A DNA stretch of 64,000 nt from Paraburkholderia tropica (GTDB lineage: Bacteria > Pseudomonadota > Gammaproteobacteria > Burkholderiales > Burkholderiaceae), in NCBI RefSeq assembly GCF_914484835.1, contig NZ_CAJZAR010000067.1, positions 1 through 64,000 on the forward strand. Direction: 5' to 3'. This document shows, piece after piece, positions 35,381 through 43,099 of this stretch. Made by a program: the position numbers and the translations under genes. A model generated the notes under the pieces. That model searched no databases and was not told the origin of the DNA. It saw nothing but the letters and a program-made list of their open reading frames with translations. How positions within the stretch are numbered: position 1 is the first letter of the stretch; every line of letters starts with the position of its first letter.

Positions 35381-35842
35381 TTGAACGAAGCGATCCAGGT
35401 GCGCCCCGTCACGCCCGACGACTACGCGGCATGGCGTCCGCTGTGGGACGGCTATAACCACTTCTACGAGCGTTCGGGCCCGACGGCGCTGCCCGAGTCG
35501 ATCACGCGCACCACGTGGACGCGCTTCTTCGACGGCTACGAACCCATGCACGCGTTCATCGCGCTCAAGGGCGGCCGCGTGGTGGGTCTCGTGCATTTCA
35601 TCTATCACCGCAGCACCACGCTCGACGGTCCGATCTGCTATTTGCAGGATCTCTTCACGGCGGCGGATGTGCGCGGCCAGGGCGTGGGCCGCGCGCTGAT
35701 CGAAGCGGTCTATGCGCATGCGAAGGCCGCGAATTCGTCGCGCGTCTACTGGCATACGCACGAGACGAATCTGACCGCCATGCGCCTTTACGACGACGTG
35801 GCGGTGAAGCCCGGCTTCGTCATGTATCGCAAGGACGTTTAA
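35381..35842 (+). CDS. GNAT-family N-acetyltransferase
   Basis: A 153-residue acetyltransferase. The acetyl-CoA motif is VRGQGVGRALIEAVYAHA, and YWHTHETNLTAMRLYDDV forms the C-terminal alpha/beta part. The start is TTG at 35381, set by a good GGAGAACGAGA ribosome site; the ATG just upstream is out of frame and stops quickly. It is divergent from the MocR gene, an arrangement common for MocR regulators and their targets. The substrate is unknown; an amine is plausible given the neighbouring polyamine genes. Confidence 0.85.
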   Translation: MNEAIQVRPVTPDDYAAWRPLWDGYNHFYERSGPTALPESITRTTWTRFFDGYEPMHAFIALKGGRVVGLVHFIYHRSTTLDGPICYLQDLFTAADVRGQGVGRALIEAVYAHAKAANSSRVYWHTHETNLTAMRLYDDVAVKPGFVMYRKDV

Positions 35843-35870
35843 CGCGCACGGTGCGCGTCAAACGTCGTGC

Positions 35871-36461
35871 TCACGCGAGATCGCCGAGCAGCGACTCGCG
35901 CACCGCGCCGCCGATCGTCTGCACCGGCACGCGATAGTTCGGATGATCGCAGCCGATCAACAGCGCCGCGCCTTCGCGCAGGCGCTGTTTCATTTCCGGC
36001 GTCAGTTCGAAGCGCACGAAATGCACGGCCGAAGTCTTTTCTTCGTTGTCGCGTTCGAGATCTTCGTCGGCGATGGCGAACACGGGCGATTCGCCGTCCA
36101 CCTGCACGAACACGCGGTCCTCGATGCCGATCAGCCGCGCGAGCGCCGCGCGGCGCTCCTTCTCGTGCTCGTACTCGATCTGCATGGTGGCCTTGAAATT
36201 GCTGCCGTCCGGCACGAGCGGCGCGTAAGCGTCGAGTTCGCCCTGAATGCCTGCCTCGTCGAAAATACGCTCGATATGCAGCATTTCCTGAATCTGATAG
36301 CGGATTGTCGCGTCGTCTTCGAACAGGAACGTGAGGTGATTGCCGAGCGCCACGGCGCGGCGCTTCTTGTGCTCGATGATACGGTTGCGCATCTCGGTGC
36401 GCTGCTTCGCGTACGCTTCCAGTGTGAGCAGCGAGTTTCTGGCGATTCTGGCGATAGTCAT
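35871..36461 (-). CDS. DUF3501 protein
   Basis: A 196-residue soluble protein of unknown function. It begins with a charged helical region (LLTLEAYAKQRTEMRNRIIEHKKRRAV) and contains HLTFLFEDDATIRYQIQEMLHIERI and a C-terminal IGCDHPNYRV. These match DUF3501, a family known almost entirely by its association with rubrerythrin and a GlpC-like iron-sulfur protein, both found directly upstream here. It starts 37 bases after the Fe-S gene and is surely cotranscribed. No catalytic residues are known. Confidence 0.85.
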   Translation of the reverse strand: MTIARIARNSLLTLEAYAKQRTEMRNRIIEHKKRRAVALGNHLTFLFEDDATIRYQIQEMLHIERIFDEAGIQGELDAYAPLVPDGSNFKATMQIEYEHEKERRAALARLIGIEDRVFVQVDGESPVFAIADEDLERDNEEKTSAVHFVRFELTPEMKQRLREGAALLIGCDHPNYRVPVQTIGGAVRESLLGDLA

Positions 36462-36498
36462 CGGTTTCTCTCGTCGATCAATTCAATCGTTATCCTGA

Positions 36499-37848
36499 TC
36501 AAATGCCGTAGGCGCGGCGCAGCAGCGTGAGCGGATGCGCAAGCGGCGGCCCGCCCTGCGCGTCGCGCAACTGCTTCTCATCGATGCCCTGCGCAATGTG
36601 ATGGCCCGCGAGCGCGCAATCGGACGAAATGAAATCGGGCTCGCCCTGCGCCATCTGCTTGAACACGGGCGTGCCGATCTTCATCGCCATCGCGTGAAAT
36701 TCCTTCTTCACGCCGAAGGTGCCCGCGTGGCCCGAACAGCGCTCGACCACGTTGACCTTCGTTTCGGGCACGAGCGACAGCAGATCGGCGGTCTTGCGGC
36801 CGATGTTCTGCACGCGCGCGTGACACGGCACGTGGTACGCAACCGTGCCGAGCGGCGCGCGAAAATCGGTCTTGAGCAGACCGTCGCGATTGCGCGCCAC
36901 GAAGTATTCGAACGGGTCCCAGAACGCTTCGCTCACGGCGCGCGTATCGGCGTCGTCGGGGAACATCAGCGGCAGTTCGTGCTTGTACATCAGCACGCAA
37001 CTCGGCACCGCGCCCAGCAGCGCGTAACCTTCGCGCGCGTACTGCGCGAGGATCGGCGTGTTCGCGTCGTGCTTCTTCGCCACGCCGTCCAGATTGCCCT
37101 GTTCGAGCAGCGGCATGCCGCAGCACGATTCGCTTTTCACGAGCACGTAGGGAATGGCGTTGTGATCGAGCACCGCGAGCAGATCGTGGCCGATGCCCGG
37201 CTCGTTGAAATTCACGTAACAGGTGGCGTAGATCGCGACCTTGCCGGGCGTGCGCTCGCCGTCGCGCACCTCGCTCGCCGACGCCTTGCGCGCCGCGCCG
37301 CGAAACTTGCGCGTGGCGAACGACGGCAGCCACGCGTGACGATCCACGCCGAGCGTGTCCTCCATCGCCGCGCGCATCGCCTTCGTGCCGTTCACCGCGT
37401 TCACGGTCTGCGTGACGACCGGAATGCCCGCGAGATGGCCGAGTGCGTCGGTGTTCGAGAGCACGCGGTCGCGCAGTTTCACCTCGCCGTTGCGATAGTC
37501 GATCGCCTTCGCGCGCAGCATCAGATGCGGAAAATCGACGTTCCACGGATGCGGCGGCACATAGGGACACTTCGTCATGTAGCAGAGGTCGCACAGATAG
37601 CACTGATCGACCACCTTCGAAAACTCGGCCTTGTCGACGTCGTGCGCCTCGCCGCTATCGGTTTCGTCGACGAGATCGAACAGCGCCGGAAACGCGCCGC
37701 ACAGCGACACGCAGCGCCGGCAGCCCGCGCAGATGTCGAACACACGCGCCAGTTCGGTGTCGAGCTGGGCGGAGTCGTAGAACGCATCGGAGCGCCAGTC
37801 GAGCGGATGCCGCGTCGGGGCTTCGAGACTGCCTTCCTTGTGGGGCAT
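36499..37848 (-). CDS. GlpC/HdrD-like iron-sulfur oxidoreductase
   Basis: A 449-residue protein with two 4Fe-4S cluster sites near the N-terminus: CAGCRRCVSLC and CYLCDLCYMTKCP. It then has the two CCG-type domains of the GlpC/heterodisulfide-reductase family. The first keeps ESCCGMP; the second reads ERCSGHAG, with serine replacing one cysteine. It probably passes electrons between a quinone or thiol partner and another protein, perhaps the rubrerythrin. No GlpA/GlpB partner is nearby, so it is not a standard anaerobic glycerol-3-phosphate dehydrogenase. AAGGAG precedes the ATG. Confidence 0.85.
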   Translation of the reverse strand: MPHKEGSLEAPTRHPLDWRSDAFYDSAQLDTELARVFDICAGCRRCVSLCGAFPALFDLVDETDSGEAHDVDKAEFSKVVDQCYLCDLCYMTKCPYVPPHPWNVDFPHLMLRAKAIDYRNGEVKLRDRVLSNTDALGHLAGIPVVTQTVNAVNGTKAMRAAMEDTLGVDRHAWLPSFATRKFRGAARKASASEVRDGERTPGKVAIYATCYVNFNEPGIGHDLLAVLDHNAIPYVLVKSESCCGMPLLEQGNLDGVAKKHDANTPILAQYAREGYALLGAVPSCVLMYKHELPLMFPDDADTRAVSEAFWDPFEYFVARNRDGLLKTDFRAPLGTVAYHVPCHARVQNIGRKTADLLSLVPETKVNVVERCSGHAGTFGVKKEFHAMAMKIGTPVFKQMAQGEPDFISSDCALAGHHIAQGIDEKQLRDAQGGPPLAHPLTLLRRAYGI

Positions 37849-37988
37849 GACGTCTCCTTGTTTTATTTTTTCTTGTCGCTTGTCGATAGGGCGCGCGCGG
37901 ACGAACGCGCGCGACGCGGCTCAGGCCGCGTGCGCGTTGCGTCGGCAAAGCGCCTGCGAAGGCGCGCGGGTCGCGCCGTTGACTGGCC

Positions 37989-38044
37989 GGAACCAATCGG
38001 CTGGAACCAATCGCAGCACCAATCGGCCAGCGCTAATCGGCCAG
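37989..38044. repeat. Four 14-bp tandem repeats at the rubrerythrin 3' end
   Basis: Four imperfect 14-bp units run from 37989 to 38044; the first two differ at only the last few bases (GGAACCAATCGGCT and GGAACCAATCGCAG). On the gene-sense minus strand the core is GATTGGT. The unit nearest the gene contains the rubrerythrin stop codon and its last two residues. 14 is not a multiple of three, so copy-number change at the stop could alter the C-terminus. Confidence 0.85.
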
Positions 38045-38455
38045 CACTTCGAGCGCTTTCGTATAACGGTTCGCGTGGCTGCGCTCGGCCTTGGCCAGCG
38101 TCTCGAACCAGTTGGCGATTTCGTCGAAGCCCTCGTCGCGCGCGACCTTGGCCATGCCGGGGTACATATCGGTGTACTCGTGGGTTTCGCCCGCGATCGC
38201 CGCCTGGAGATTCAGCCGCGAACTGCCGAACGGCAAACCCGTGGCCGGATCGCCGACCGCTTCCAGATATTCGAGGTGGCCGTGCGCATGGCCAGTTTCG
38301 CCTTCGGCGGTCGAGCGGAACAGCGCGGCGACGTCGTTCTGGCCTTCCACGTCGGCTTTCGCCGCGAAATACAGGTAGCGCCGGTTCGCCTGCGATTCGC
38401 CGGCGAAGGCGTCCTTGAGGTTTTGCTCCGTCTTCGAGCCTTTGAGCTGTGCCAT
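38033..38455 (-). CDS. Rubrerythrin-like diiron protein without rubredoxin domain
   Basis: A 140-residue ferritin-like four-helix protein. Iron ligands are visible: E20, E53 and H56 (EGETGHAH), E90 and E93 (GETHEY), E124 and H127 (AERSH). There is no C-terminal rubredoxin CPxC domain, so it needs an external electron donor, plausibly the Fe-S protein encoded next. Such proteins reduce hydrogen peroxide. The ATG at 38455 starts the conserved MAQLKGSKTEQNL. First gene of the rubrerythrin - GlpC-like - DUF3501 operon; a 184-base spacer with tandem repeats separates it from the second gene. Confidence 0.9.
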   Translation of the reverse strand: MAQLKGSKTEQNLKDAFAGESQANRRYLYFAAKADVEGQNDVAALFRSTAEGETGHAHGHLEYLEAVGDPATGLPFGSSRLNLQAAIAGETHEYTDMYPGMAKVARDEGFDEIANWFETLAKAERSHANRYTKALEVLAD

Positions 38456-38530
38456 CTGTGCCTCCATCCATCGTCTGATTGTGGGGACGCGGCGCTGCGC
38501 ATCTTCGTGCGGTGCAGCAGACAGTCATGA

Positions 38531-38581
38531 GTGCGGATCACGCCGCACTATCAATCTAGGAAATGCCCTTTGCAGTCCCAA
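38531..38581 (-). promoter_or_regulatory. Rubrerythrin promoter with a start-site palindrome
   Basis: On minus, TTGGGA (38576-38581) and TAGATT (38553-38558) are 17 bases apart. Immediately downstream of the -10, GTGCGG (38531-38536) and CCGCAC (38543-38548) form a perfect 6-6-6 inverted repeat at the expected start site, a likely repressor site. Confidence 0.55.
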
Positions 38582-38737
38582 TTGCGAATTTCAATCTCGC
38601 CGATAGCCGGAACCCGAATCGCCGCGCAAGCGCCGCGCGACGGCGGTCGGCGGCCCCCTCGCGGACAGCGGGACACGCGCAAACCCTGGTACTGCCGGGG
38701 CGCGACGATTTGACGTCCCACTATGTGAAGAATCGAC

Positions 38738-38765
38738 TTGCGGATGCGCGCACACATCCTATGCT
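38738..38765 (+). promoter_or_regulatory. Predicted promoter of the 119-residue hypothetical gene
   Basis: TTGCGG (38738-38743), a 16-base spacer and TATGCT (38760-38765) precede the ATG at 38839 by about 70 bases. No gene is seen in the rest of the 383-base gap after rubrerythrin. Confidence 0.55.
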
Positions 38766-38838
38766 GAATGTCTGCCCCCGAGTCTCAATGAGTGTCACGA
38801 CAGTTTTCGCGCCGATGGCGCGTCTTTGCGGAGATCAC

Positions 38839-39198
38839 ATGCGACTGACGATTCTGATTAACGGTCCCGATCCGACCGTCAACCACGACTACGCCGTGCT
38901 CTGGCTCGATACCGACCAGCAACGCTGGTCGCGCGAGTCGCACGACGGCATCGAGCTTCCCGCCTGGGGCGAGATTCGCGATGCGAACGGCGTGACGGCG
39001 CTATGCGCGCCGCGCGAGAACGAACCGCTTTGCACCCTGCGCGGCCTGCACGTGAACCGCCGCCAGGAAATCAGCTCGGCGCATGGCGACGCCACCTGGG
39101 CATGCGAAACCTCGCATACGCAGATGGAAGGCCAATGGCGCCTGCAAGCGGTGGATCGCCAGGCGATCCACGCCGAAAACGCGCTGTTCGCAGGCTGA
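38839..39198 (+). CDS. Hypothetical protein, 119 residues
   Basis: Not recognised. It starts LTILINGPDPTVNHDYAVLWLD and has a mixed polar composition with several tryptophans and cysteines (ALCAPRENEPLCTLRGL, TWACETSHTQMEGQW). There is no signal peptide or membrane helix; it looks like a small soluble beta-rich protein. The ATG at 38839 has a GGAG site eight bases upstream and a plausible promoter, and codon use is typical; the open frame runs further upstream but through the promoter. It stands alone and is followed by a tandem repeat and a terminator. Confidence 0.7.
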   Translation: MRLTILINGPDPTVNHDYAVLWLDTDQQRWSRESHDGIELPAWGEIRDANGVTALCAPRENEPLCTLRGLHVNRRQEISSAHGDATWACETSHTQMEGQWRLQAVDRQAIHAENALFAG

Positions 39199-39245
39199 TC
39201 CCTTCGCGCCCCGCCCGGCGCGATCGTTCCCTTTAGTTGCTTTCG

Positions 39246-39301
39246 CTTGATTGGTTTAGCTTGATTGGTTTAGCTTGATTGTTTTCGCCTGATTGCCTCG
39301 C
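39246..39301 (+). repeat. Four 14-bp tandem repeats after the hypothetical gene
   Basis: Units CTTGATTGGTTTAG at 39246-39259 and 39260-39273 are identical; two diverged copies follow at 39274-39287 and 39288-39301. The GATTGGT core equals that of the repeat at the rubrerythrin 3' end, in the same orientation relative to the upstream gene. The array ends at the terminator stem. Confidence 0.88.
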
Positions 39302-39330
39302 GGCGCCGCTCATCGCGGCGCCGTTTTCAT
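39301..39330 (+). terminator. Intrinsic terminator of the hypothetical gene
   Basis: Two copies of the self-complementary CGGCGCCG (39301-39308 and 39316-39323) form a stem with a 7-base loop, followed by TTTTCATTT. The remaining gap to the nuclease gene holds a possible -10 TATACT at 39413-39418 but no gene. Confidence 0.85.
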
Positions 39331-39539
39331 TTGTTAGTTGCGCTTCGCGGCAATCGTGCAGGCCGATGACGCGAAGCCGCGTACAAAGATGGCCGCTCGC
39401 GAAAGCCGCCGCTATACTTTCGGGCCCTTTATGCACGTTGCGCAGGGCGCGCCGAAGCGTCGTTCGAATTCCGCTTCGCGTTTCACGTCGCCCCGCGTGA
39501 TCCGATTTTCTTGCTGTACGTCTTCCTGTATTCCCGCCG

Positions 39540-40325
39540 ATGAAGAAGCTGTTTGCCTGTCTCGTCATGGCCGTGTCGAGTTTTTCGAGCCATGCGTTCG
39601 CCGCGCCCGCGTGCACCGATTTCGTCCCCGACGGCCAGTTCCCGAAGCTCACCAATGCGCGCATGGCGCCGAAGACGCGCATGCTCTGCTATTCCGATTT
39701 CGTGGTGCTGCATTCGGGCGTCACGCACGGCCCGCTCTGGTCGGCGGAACACCTGACGCGCGATCACCTCGACGCCGCGAAGGACATGACGCGCACCAAC
39801 CGTTTCTTCGAGGACGACCGCCTGCCCGCCGGCGAAGGCGCGACGCTCGCCGACTACAAGCGCAGCGGCTTCGACCGCGGCCACATGAGCCCGGCGGGCA
39901 ACCGCTGGAATCCGCAGGCGATGGCCGAGTCGTTCTCGCTCGCCAACATCGTGCCGCAGAACCGGGAAAACAATCAGCGCCTCTGGGCACACATCGAAAC
40001 GGCCGTGCGCAAGCTCGCGTCGAAATACGGCGACGCCTATGTCGTGACCGGGCCGCTTTTCTCGGGCGCGCAGTTGCAGACCATCGGCGCGTCACGCGTG
40101 CTGGTGCCCACGCAGATCTTCAAGGTGGTGTACGTGCCGTCGCAGCAGCTCGCGTTCGCGATCGTCGCCGACAACACGACCGCCGATCGCTACGACGTGC
40201 GTTCGGTGCGCGATCTCGAAGCGCAGAGCGGTATCGCGTTCCCGGGGATTCCGGCGAATGTCGCCGCGCAGACGAAGGTCGCGTTCAACGGGCACGCGTT
40301 TGCGGTGAAGAAGTGGGGGTGGTGA
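39540..40325 (+). CDS. Secreted DNA/RNA non-specific endonuclease
   Basis: A 261-residue protein with a signal peptide (KKLFACLVMAVSSFSSHAFA, cut before APA). The nuclease core has the DRGHMSPAGN motif (D112, R113, H115: the catalytic His and flanking residues of the beta-beta-alpha-metal fold) and a metal-binding asparagine in SLANIVPQNRENN. This is the Serratia NucA/EndA family, which degrades DNA and RNA in the periplasm or medium. C25 and C50 may form a disulfide. It is a lone gene convergent with the toxin-antitoxin pair. Confidence 0.93.
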   Translation: MKKLFACLVMAVSSFSSHAFAAPACTDFVPDGQFPKLTNARMAPKTRMLCYSDFVVLHSGVTHGPLWSAEHLTRDHLDAAKDMTRTNRFFEDDRLPAGEGATLADYKRSGFDRGHMSPAGNRWNPQAMAESFSLANIVPQNRENNQRLWAHIETAVRKLASKYGDAYVVTGPLFSGAQLQTIGASRVLVPTQIFKVVYVPSQQLAFAIVADNTTADRYDVRSVRDLEAQSGIAFPGIPANVAAQTKVAFNGHAFAVKKWGW

Positions 40326-40357
40326 GCGAGTAAGTGCGGGTCGAGTCGACGACCCCG

Positions 40358-41263
40358 CTAAGCCCCGGTGCGCGTGCTCGCACTCGCGAACGCCTCGGCA
40401 AACGCGGCAAGCAGCGCGTCGGTGTTTTCGTCCGGTTCGCCGAACATCTGCGTTGCCGCGCGAGCAAATAAATCGGCTCGCAGCATGTCGTAGACTCGTG
40501 GCGAGTCGAGCATCGCGCGAATGAACTCGCGCGTTTGCGGTTTCGCGATCGCGCTCGCCTCCCGTCCCAGCAAGCCGGCTGCCGCATATTCGGCCTTGAA
40601 GTCGTGCCTGACGAGCAGATCCGCCGCGTGCTCGAAAAGGCGCTCGCCGTTGCCCGCATCAACGTAGCTACGCAGAATAAAGAGCAGATCCGAGGCATCG
40701 CTGTTCTTGCGGGCGCGCCGCTCTTTCCACGCAATCAATTTCAGCAACGCAAACGCAGGGAGCGCAACGACCGGCACCACGAGCCCCTCGCCGATTTGGA
40801 CGCTGCATGCCGTATCCACAGCCTCCTGAAATCCCAGCACAGTCAGAACAATGTCCTCGCCGGGCGGCCACGCGATCGCGCCTGGCGGCGCTTCGAGCGC
40901 ACCGAACGGCACCAGATCGAGTTGCGAGGCGAACGCGTCTCCAGGGCGCCTGAAAAGGAGCTTCTGCTGCTCCTTCGCGTCCTGCTCGAAGCGCCCCGTC
41001 CGCCCGAGCAGCGCGACCAGCTCATCGTACCAGGCCCAACTCACGACGCACACGGCGACATCGACGTCACGCGTCGCGACAGGGGCCTTGACGCCGTGAA
41101 CGTGCCACATCTGGATATCGCGCGCCGCCGCGCCAGCAAGCACGAACTCGGCGCCTAGTCGGTCGCATGCAGTTTTGACTTCGCGAAGCAGCGCGATCGT
41201 CGTGTCATCGACGGGCCGCTCGTCCGCGACCTCAAACAGGGGGCGTGGAGAGGCACTGCTCAT
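40358..41263 (-). CDS. AbiEii-like nucleotidyltransferase toxin
   Basis: A 301-residue protein with a minimal nucleotidyltransferase fold: GAAARD (near residue 44) and the metal-binding pair in TRDVDVAV (D66, D68). It continues with a helical domain containing LLKLIAWKERRARKNSDASDLLF, a motif of AbiEii/AbiGii-family toxins. In characterised type IV systems such enzymes transfer nucleotides to tRNA and stop growth. Its start overlaps the end of the upstream antitoxin-like gene by 32 bases, a tight toxin-antitoxin arrangement. The ATG at 41263 begins the conserved part. Confidence 0.8.
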   Translation of the reverse strand: MSSASPRPLFEVADERPVDDTTIALLREVKTACDRLGAEFVLAGAAARDIQMWHVHGVKAPVATRDVDVAVCVVSWAWYDELVALLGRTGRFEQDAKEQQKLLFRRPGDAFASQLDLVPFGALEAPPGAIAWPPGEDIVLTVLGFQEAVDTACSVQIGEGLVVPVVALPAFALLKLIAWKERRARKNSDASDLLFILRSYVDAGNGERLFEHAADLLVRHDFKAEYAAAGLLGREASAIAKPQTREFIRAMLDSPRVYDMLRADLFARAATQMFGEPDENTDALLAAFAEAFASASTRTGA

Positions 41264-42296
41264 AAACGGCTTCCGCCACGCCGTGCAACCGGCTGTCGCC
41301 CGACGCAATCAGGTCGGCATAGATGAGCAAGGGGTGGACGAGTTGTACGCCATCGCCCCCGCGGGCTTCCGTGGCCGAAGGCCAGAATGCGTCGAGAATT
41401 TCGACCTCGCCGTGCACATCGGGCAGCAGACGCGCGGCAAGCAGGAACTCGGACGAGATGCCCGAGTGGCTATAGATCGTCACCGAAGCCGACTTCAACT
41501 GGCCGGTCAGGCGTTCGGCAGCCGCCTCGCCGCCGAGGTACATGGCGTAATGGTCGAAGGGCATGTCGCGCCACCATCCGCTCGTCGCGGCCTTGAACCG
41601 GCGCCCGCCGAGCTTCGGCCGCAAACGGACCGGATACAGGCTCACCCAGGCCTCGACGAAGCGGCGCCAATCGGCCATCACCCGCTCGTCGCCTTTCATA
41701 CCCACGAACGCGCGGGCGATGAGATCGTCCATCGCCAGATTCACGGTGTTGAGCGATACGCCGGCATGCGCGGCAATCGTGCGATATGGCGCGTTGACCA
41801 GGGCTGGCTCGCTGGCCAGCGCGAACATGACGCGAAGGCCCTTGGGCGTGGTCGAGCGCGCGGACGTTTCCTTCACAAACGTCGCGGGCCGATCCCGCCC
41901 GACGATCATGATGGTGGCCTCCGGCTCATCGATATAGGCGTTGCCAGCGGTGTCGATAAACGGGATGCGCCCGGCAATGAGTTCTGAGGCGAGCTTCGGC
42001 GAAACGTACTGCGTGACCAACAGCAGCGCGCGCGCCGGATCGCCCCCTTCGCCTGCATGACGCCGATGCAGCATGCCGGCTGTGTATTGCCGGTCGGCCT
42101 GGGGTTCGACGACTGCCAGCATGTCGAAACGCTTGCCCGCAATCTTGAAGCTCACCGTCGCGTCCGCAATCTCGGCACGTGAGCGCGGCATGCGGGCGGG
42201 CTTCGCTGTATAACGCTGCGTCGCATCCTCGAATGCCTCGCACGCCTGCGCCAATGTCTGTTGTTTCGCCCGGGTGAGGCGGTCGGACAGTTCCAT
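41232..42296 (-). CDS. AbiEi-like type IV antitoxin and repressor
   Basis: A 354-residue partner of the preceding toxin. The N-terminal half has a restriction-endonuclease-like core (VSFKIAGKRFDMLAVVEPQ, ALLLVTQYVSPKLASELIAG, PFIDTAGNAYID), followed by a winged helix (RTIAAHAGVSLNTVNLAMDDLIARAFV), as in the AbiEi_2 antitoxin group. The C-terminal half resembles the antitoxin domain. The ATG at 42296 is chosen for its AGGA site eight bases upstream; ATG at 42305 is possible. An inverted repeat just upstream fits autorepression, as known for AbiEi. Confidence 0.8.
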   Translation of the reverse strand: MELSDRLTRAKQQTLAQACEAFEDATQRYTAKPARMPRSRAEIADATVSFKIAGKRFDMLAVVEPQADRQYTAGMLHRRHAGEGGDPARALLLVTQYVSPKLASELIAGRIPFIDTAGNAYIDEPEATIMIVGRDRPATFVKETSARSTTPKGLRVMFALASEPALVNAPYRTIAAHAGVSLNTVNLAMDDLIARAFVGMKGDERVMADWRRFVEAWVSLYPVRLRPKLGGRRFKAATSGWWRDMPFDHYAMYLGGEAAAERLTGQLKSASVTIYSHSGISSEFLLAARLLPDVHGEVEILDAFWPSATEARGGDGVQLVHPLLIYADLIASGDSRLHGVAEAVYEQCLSTPPV

Positions 42297-42307
42297 AATG
42301 GGCATCC

Positions 42308-42362
42308 TGTACGTTTTTTTGCGATTGTACGCTAAAGACATACAGCGACGATAAAACGTACA
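42308..42362 (-). promoter_or_regulatory. Inverted-repeat operator of the toxin-antitoxin pair
   Basis: TGTACGTTTT (42308-42317) and AAAACGTACA (42353-42362) are perfect inverted arms 35 bases apart; a third half-site TGTACG lies between at 42326-42331. On minus, TACAAT at 42324-42329 is a plausible -10. Binding would block transcription of the pair. Confidence 0.7.
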
Positions 42363-42433
42363 AAGCGGAAAAATGCGCTCGGGCATGCGCGAAGGCGTAG
42401 CGAGGGTTTGAGCGGCCACCGTCGGCTATCTCG

Positions 42434-43027
42434 TCAAAGATCCAGCCGCGAAACCTTCGACCCTTCCAGCGACACCCCGGCCATGAGCCCCGCATTGGTC
42501 AGCACGATGGCCTCGATGGGATTGATGGCCGTGGTGGTGTCGAGCGTGCCGTTCGCACCCATCTTGACGAGCGCGACGGTGGCGTCCGCGCCCGCCGCCC
42601 AGCCGCTGCTGCGCTTGAAGCGGTCGAGTGCGCCCTGGGTCATGAACGCGTAGAAAATCGCCCGCGACTGCGCGCCGACCTGCATGCCGAACGAGCCCGA
42701 CGTCGTGCTGAAATAACCGATCGTGCGTCCGCTCACGCGCAGCGCGCCGCGTCCGTACTGGCCGCCGACGCCAAATCCCGCGCCCACCACATCGGGAAAC
42801 ACGAGCACGCCGCGCGCCTTGCCGATCAATTCGCGCGAGCCCTTCACAGTGCGATAGAGCTTCGCGAGCGCGGCGTCCACGTCGTTGTTGATGTCGCGGC
42901 GCGCGCGGATATTCTCTGCGGCGGCATCGCCCGCCGAAGCGGACGTGGTCGTGCACGCGCCGAGCGCGAGCGTGGTCAGCGCGGCGGCCGCAGCGCCGCC
43001 GGTCGCGAGGAATTGCCTTCTGTTCAT
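42434..43027 (-). CDS. SYLF/YSC84-domain lipoprotein
   Basis: A 197-residue protein. The start has a twin-arginine-like RRQF followed by a hydrophobic stretch and a canonical lipobox LGAC at about residue 25. The mature part is the SYLF lipid-binding domain (KGSRELIGKARGVLVFPDVVGAGFGVGGQYGRGAL to GSFGMQVGAQSRAIFYAFMT). In eukaryotes SYLF binds phosphoinositides; in bacteria the role is unknown but the protein is envelope-located. It follows the LysM-M23 gene on the same strand and may be cotranscribed. Confidence 0.88.
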   Translation of the reverse strand: MNRRQFLATGGAAAAALTTLALGACTTTSASAGDAAAENIRARRDINNDVDAALAKLYRTVKGSRELIGKARGVLVFPDVVGAGFGVGGQYGRGALRVSGRTIGYFSTTSGSFGMQVGAQSRAIFYAFMTQGALDRFKRSSGWAAGADATVALVKMGANGTLDTTTAINPIEAIVLTNAGLMAGVSLEGSKVSRLDL

Positions 43028-43099
43028 GCGGGTTTCCAGTCAGGTGGACAAACGATATTTCGGCATGCGAATCAATCGCTGGAGAAGCATCGTAAGAAA

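Noticed and set aside
38563..38838. N-terminal extension of the 119-residue hypothetical gene
   Set aside because: It covers the predicted promoter, and a good ribosome site lies before the ATG at 38839.
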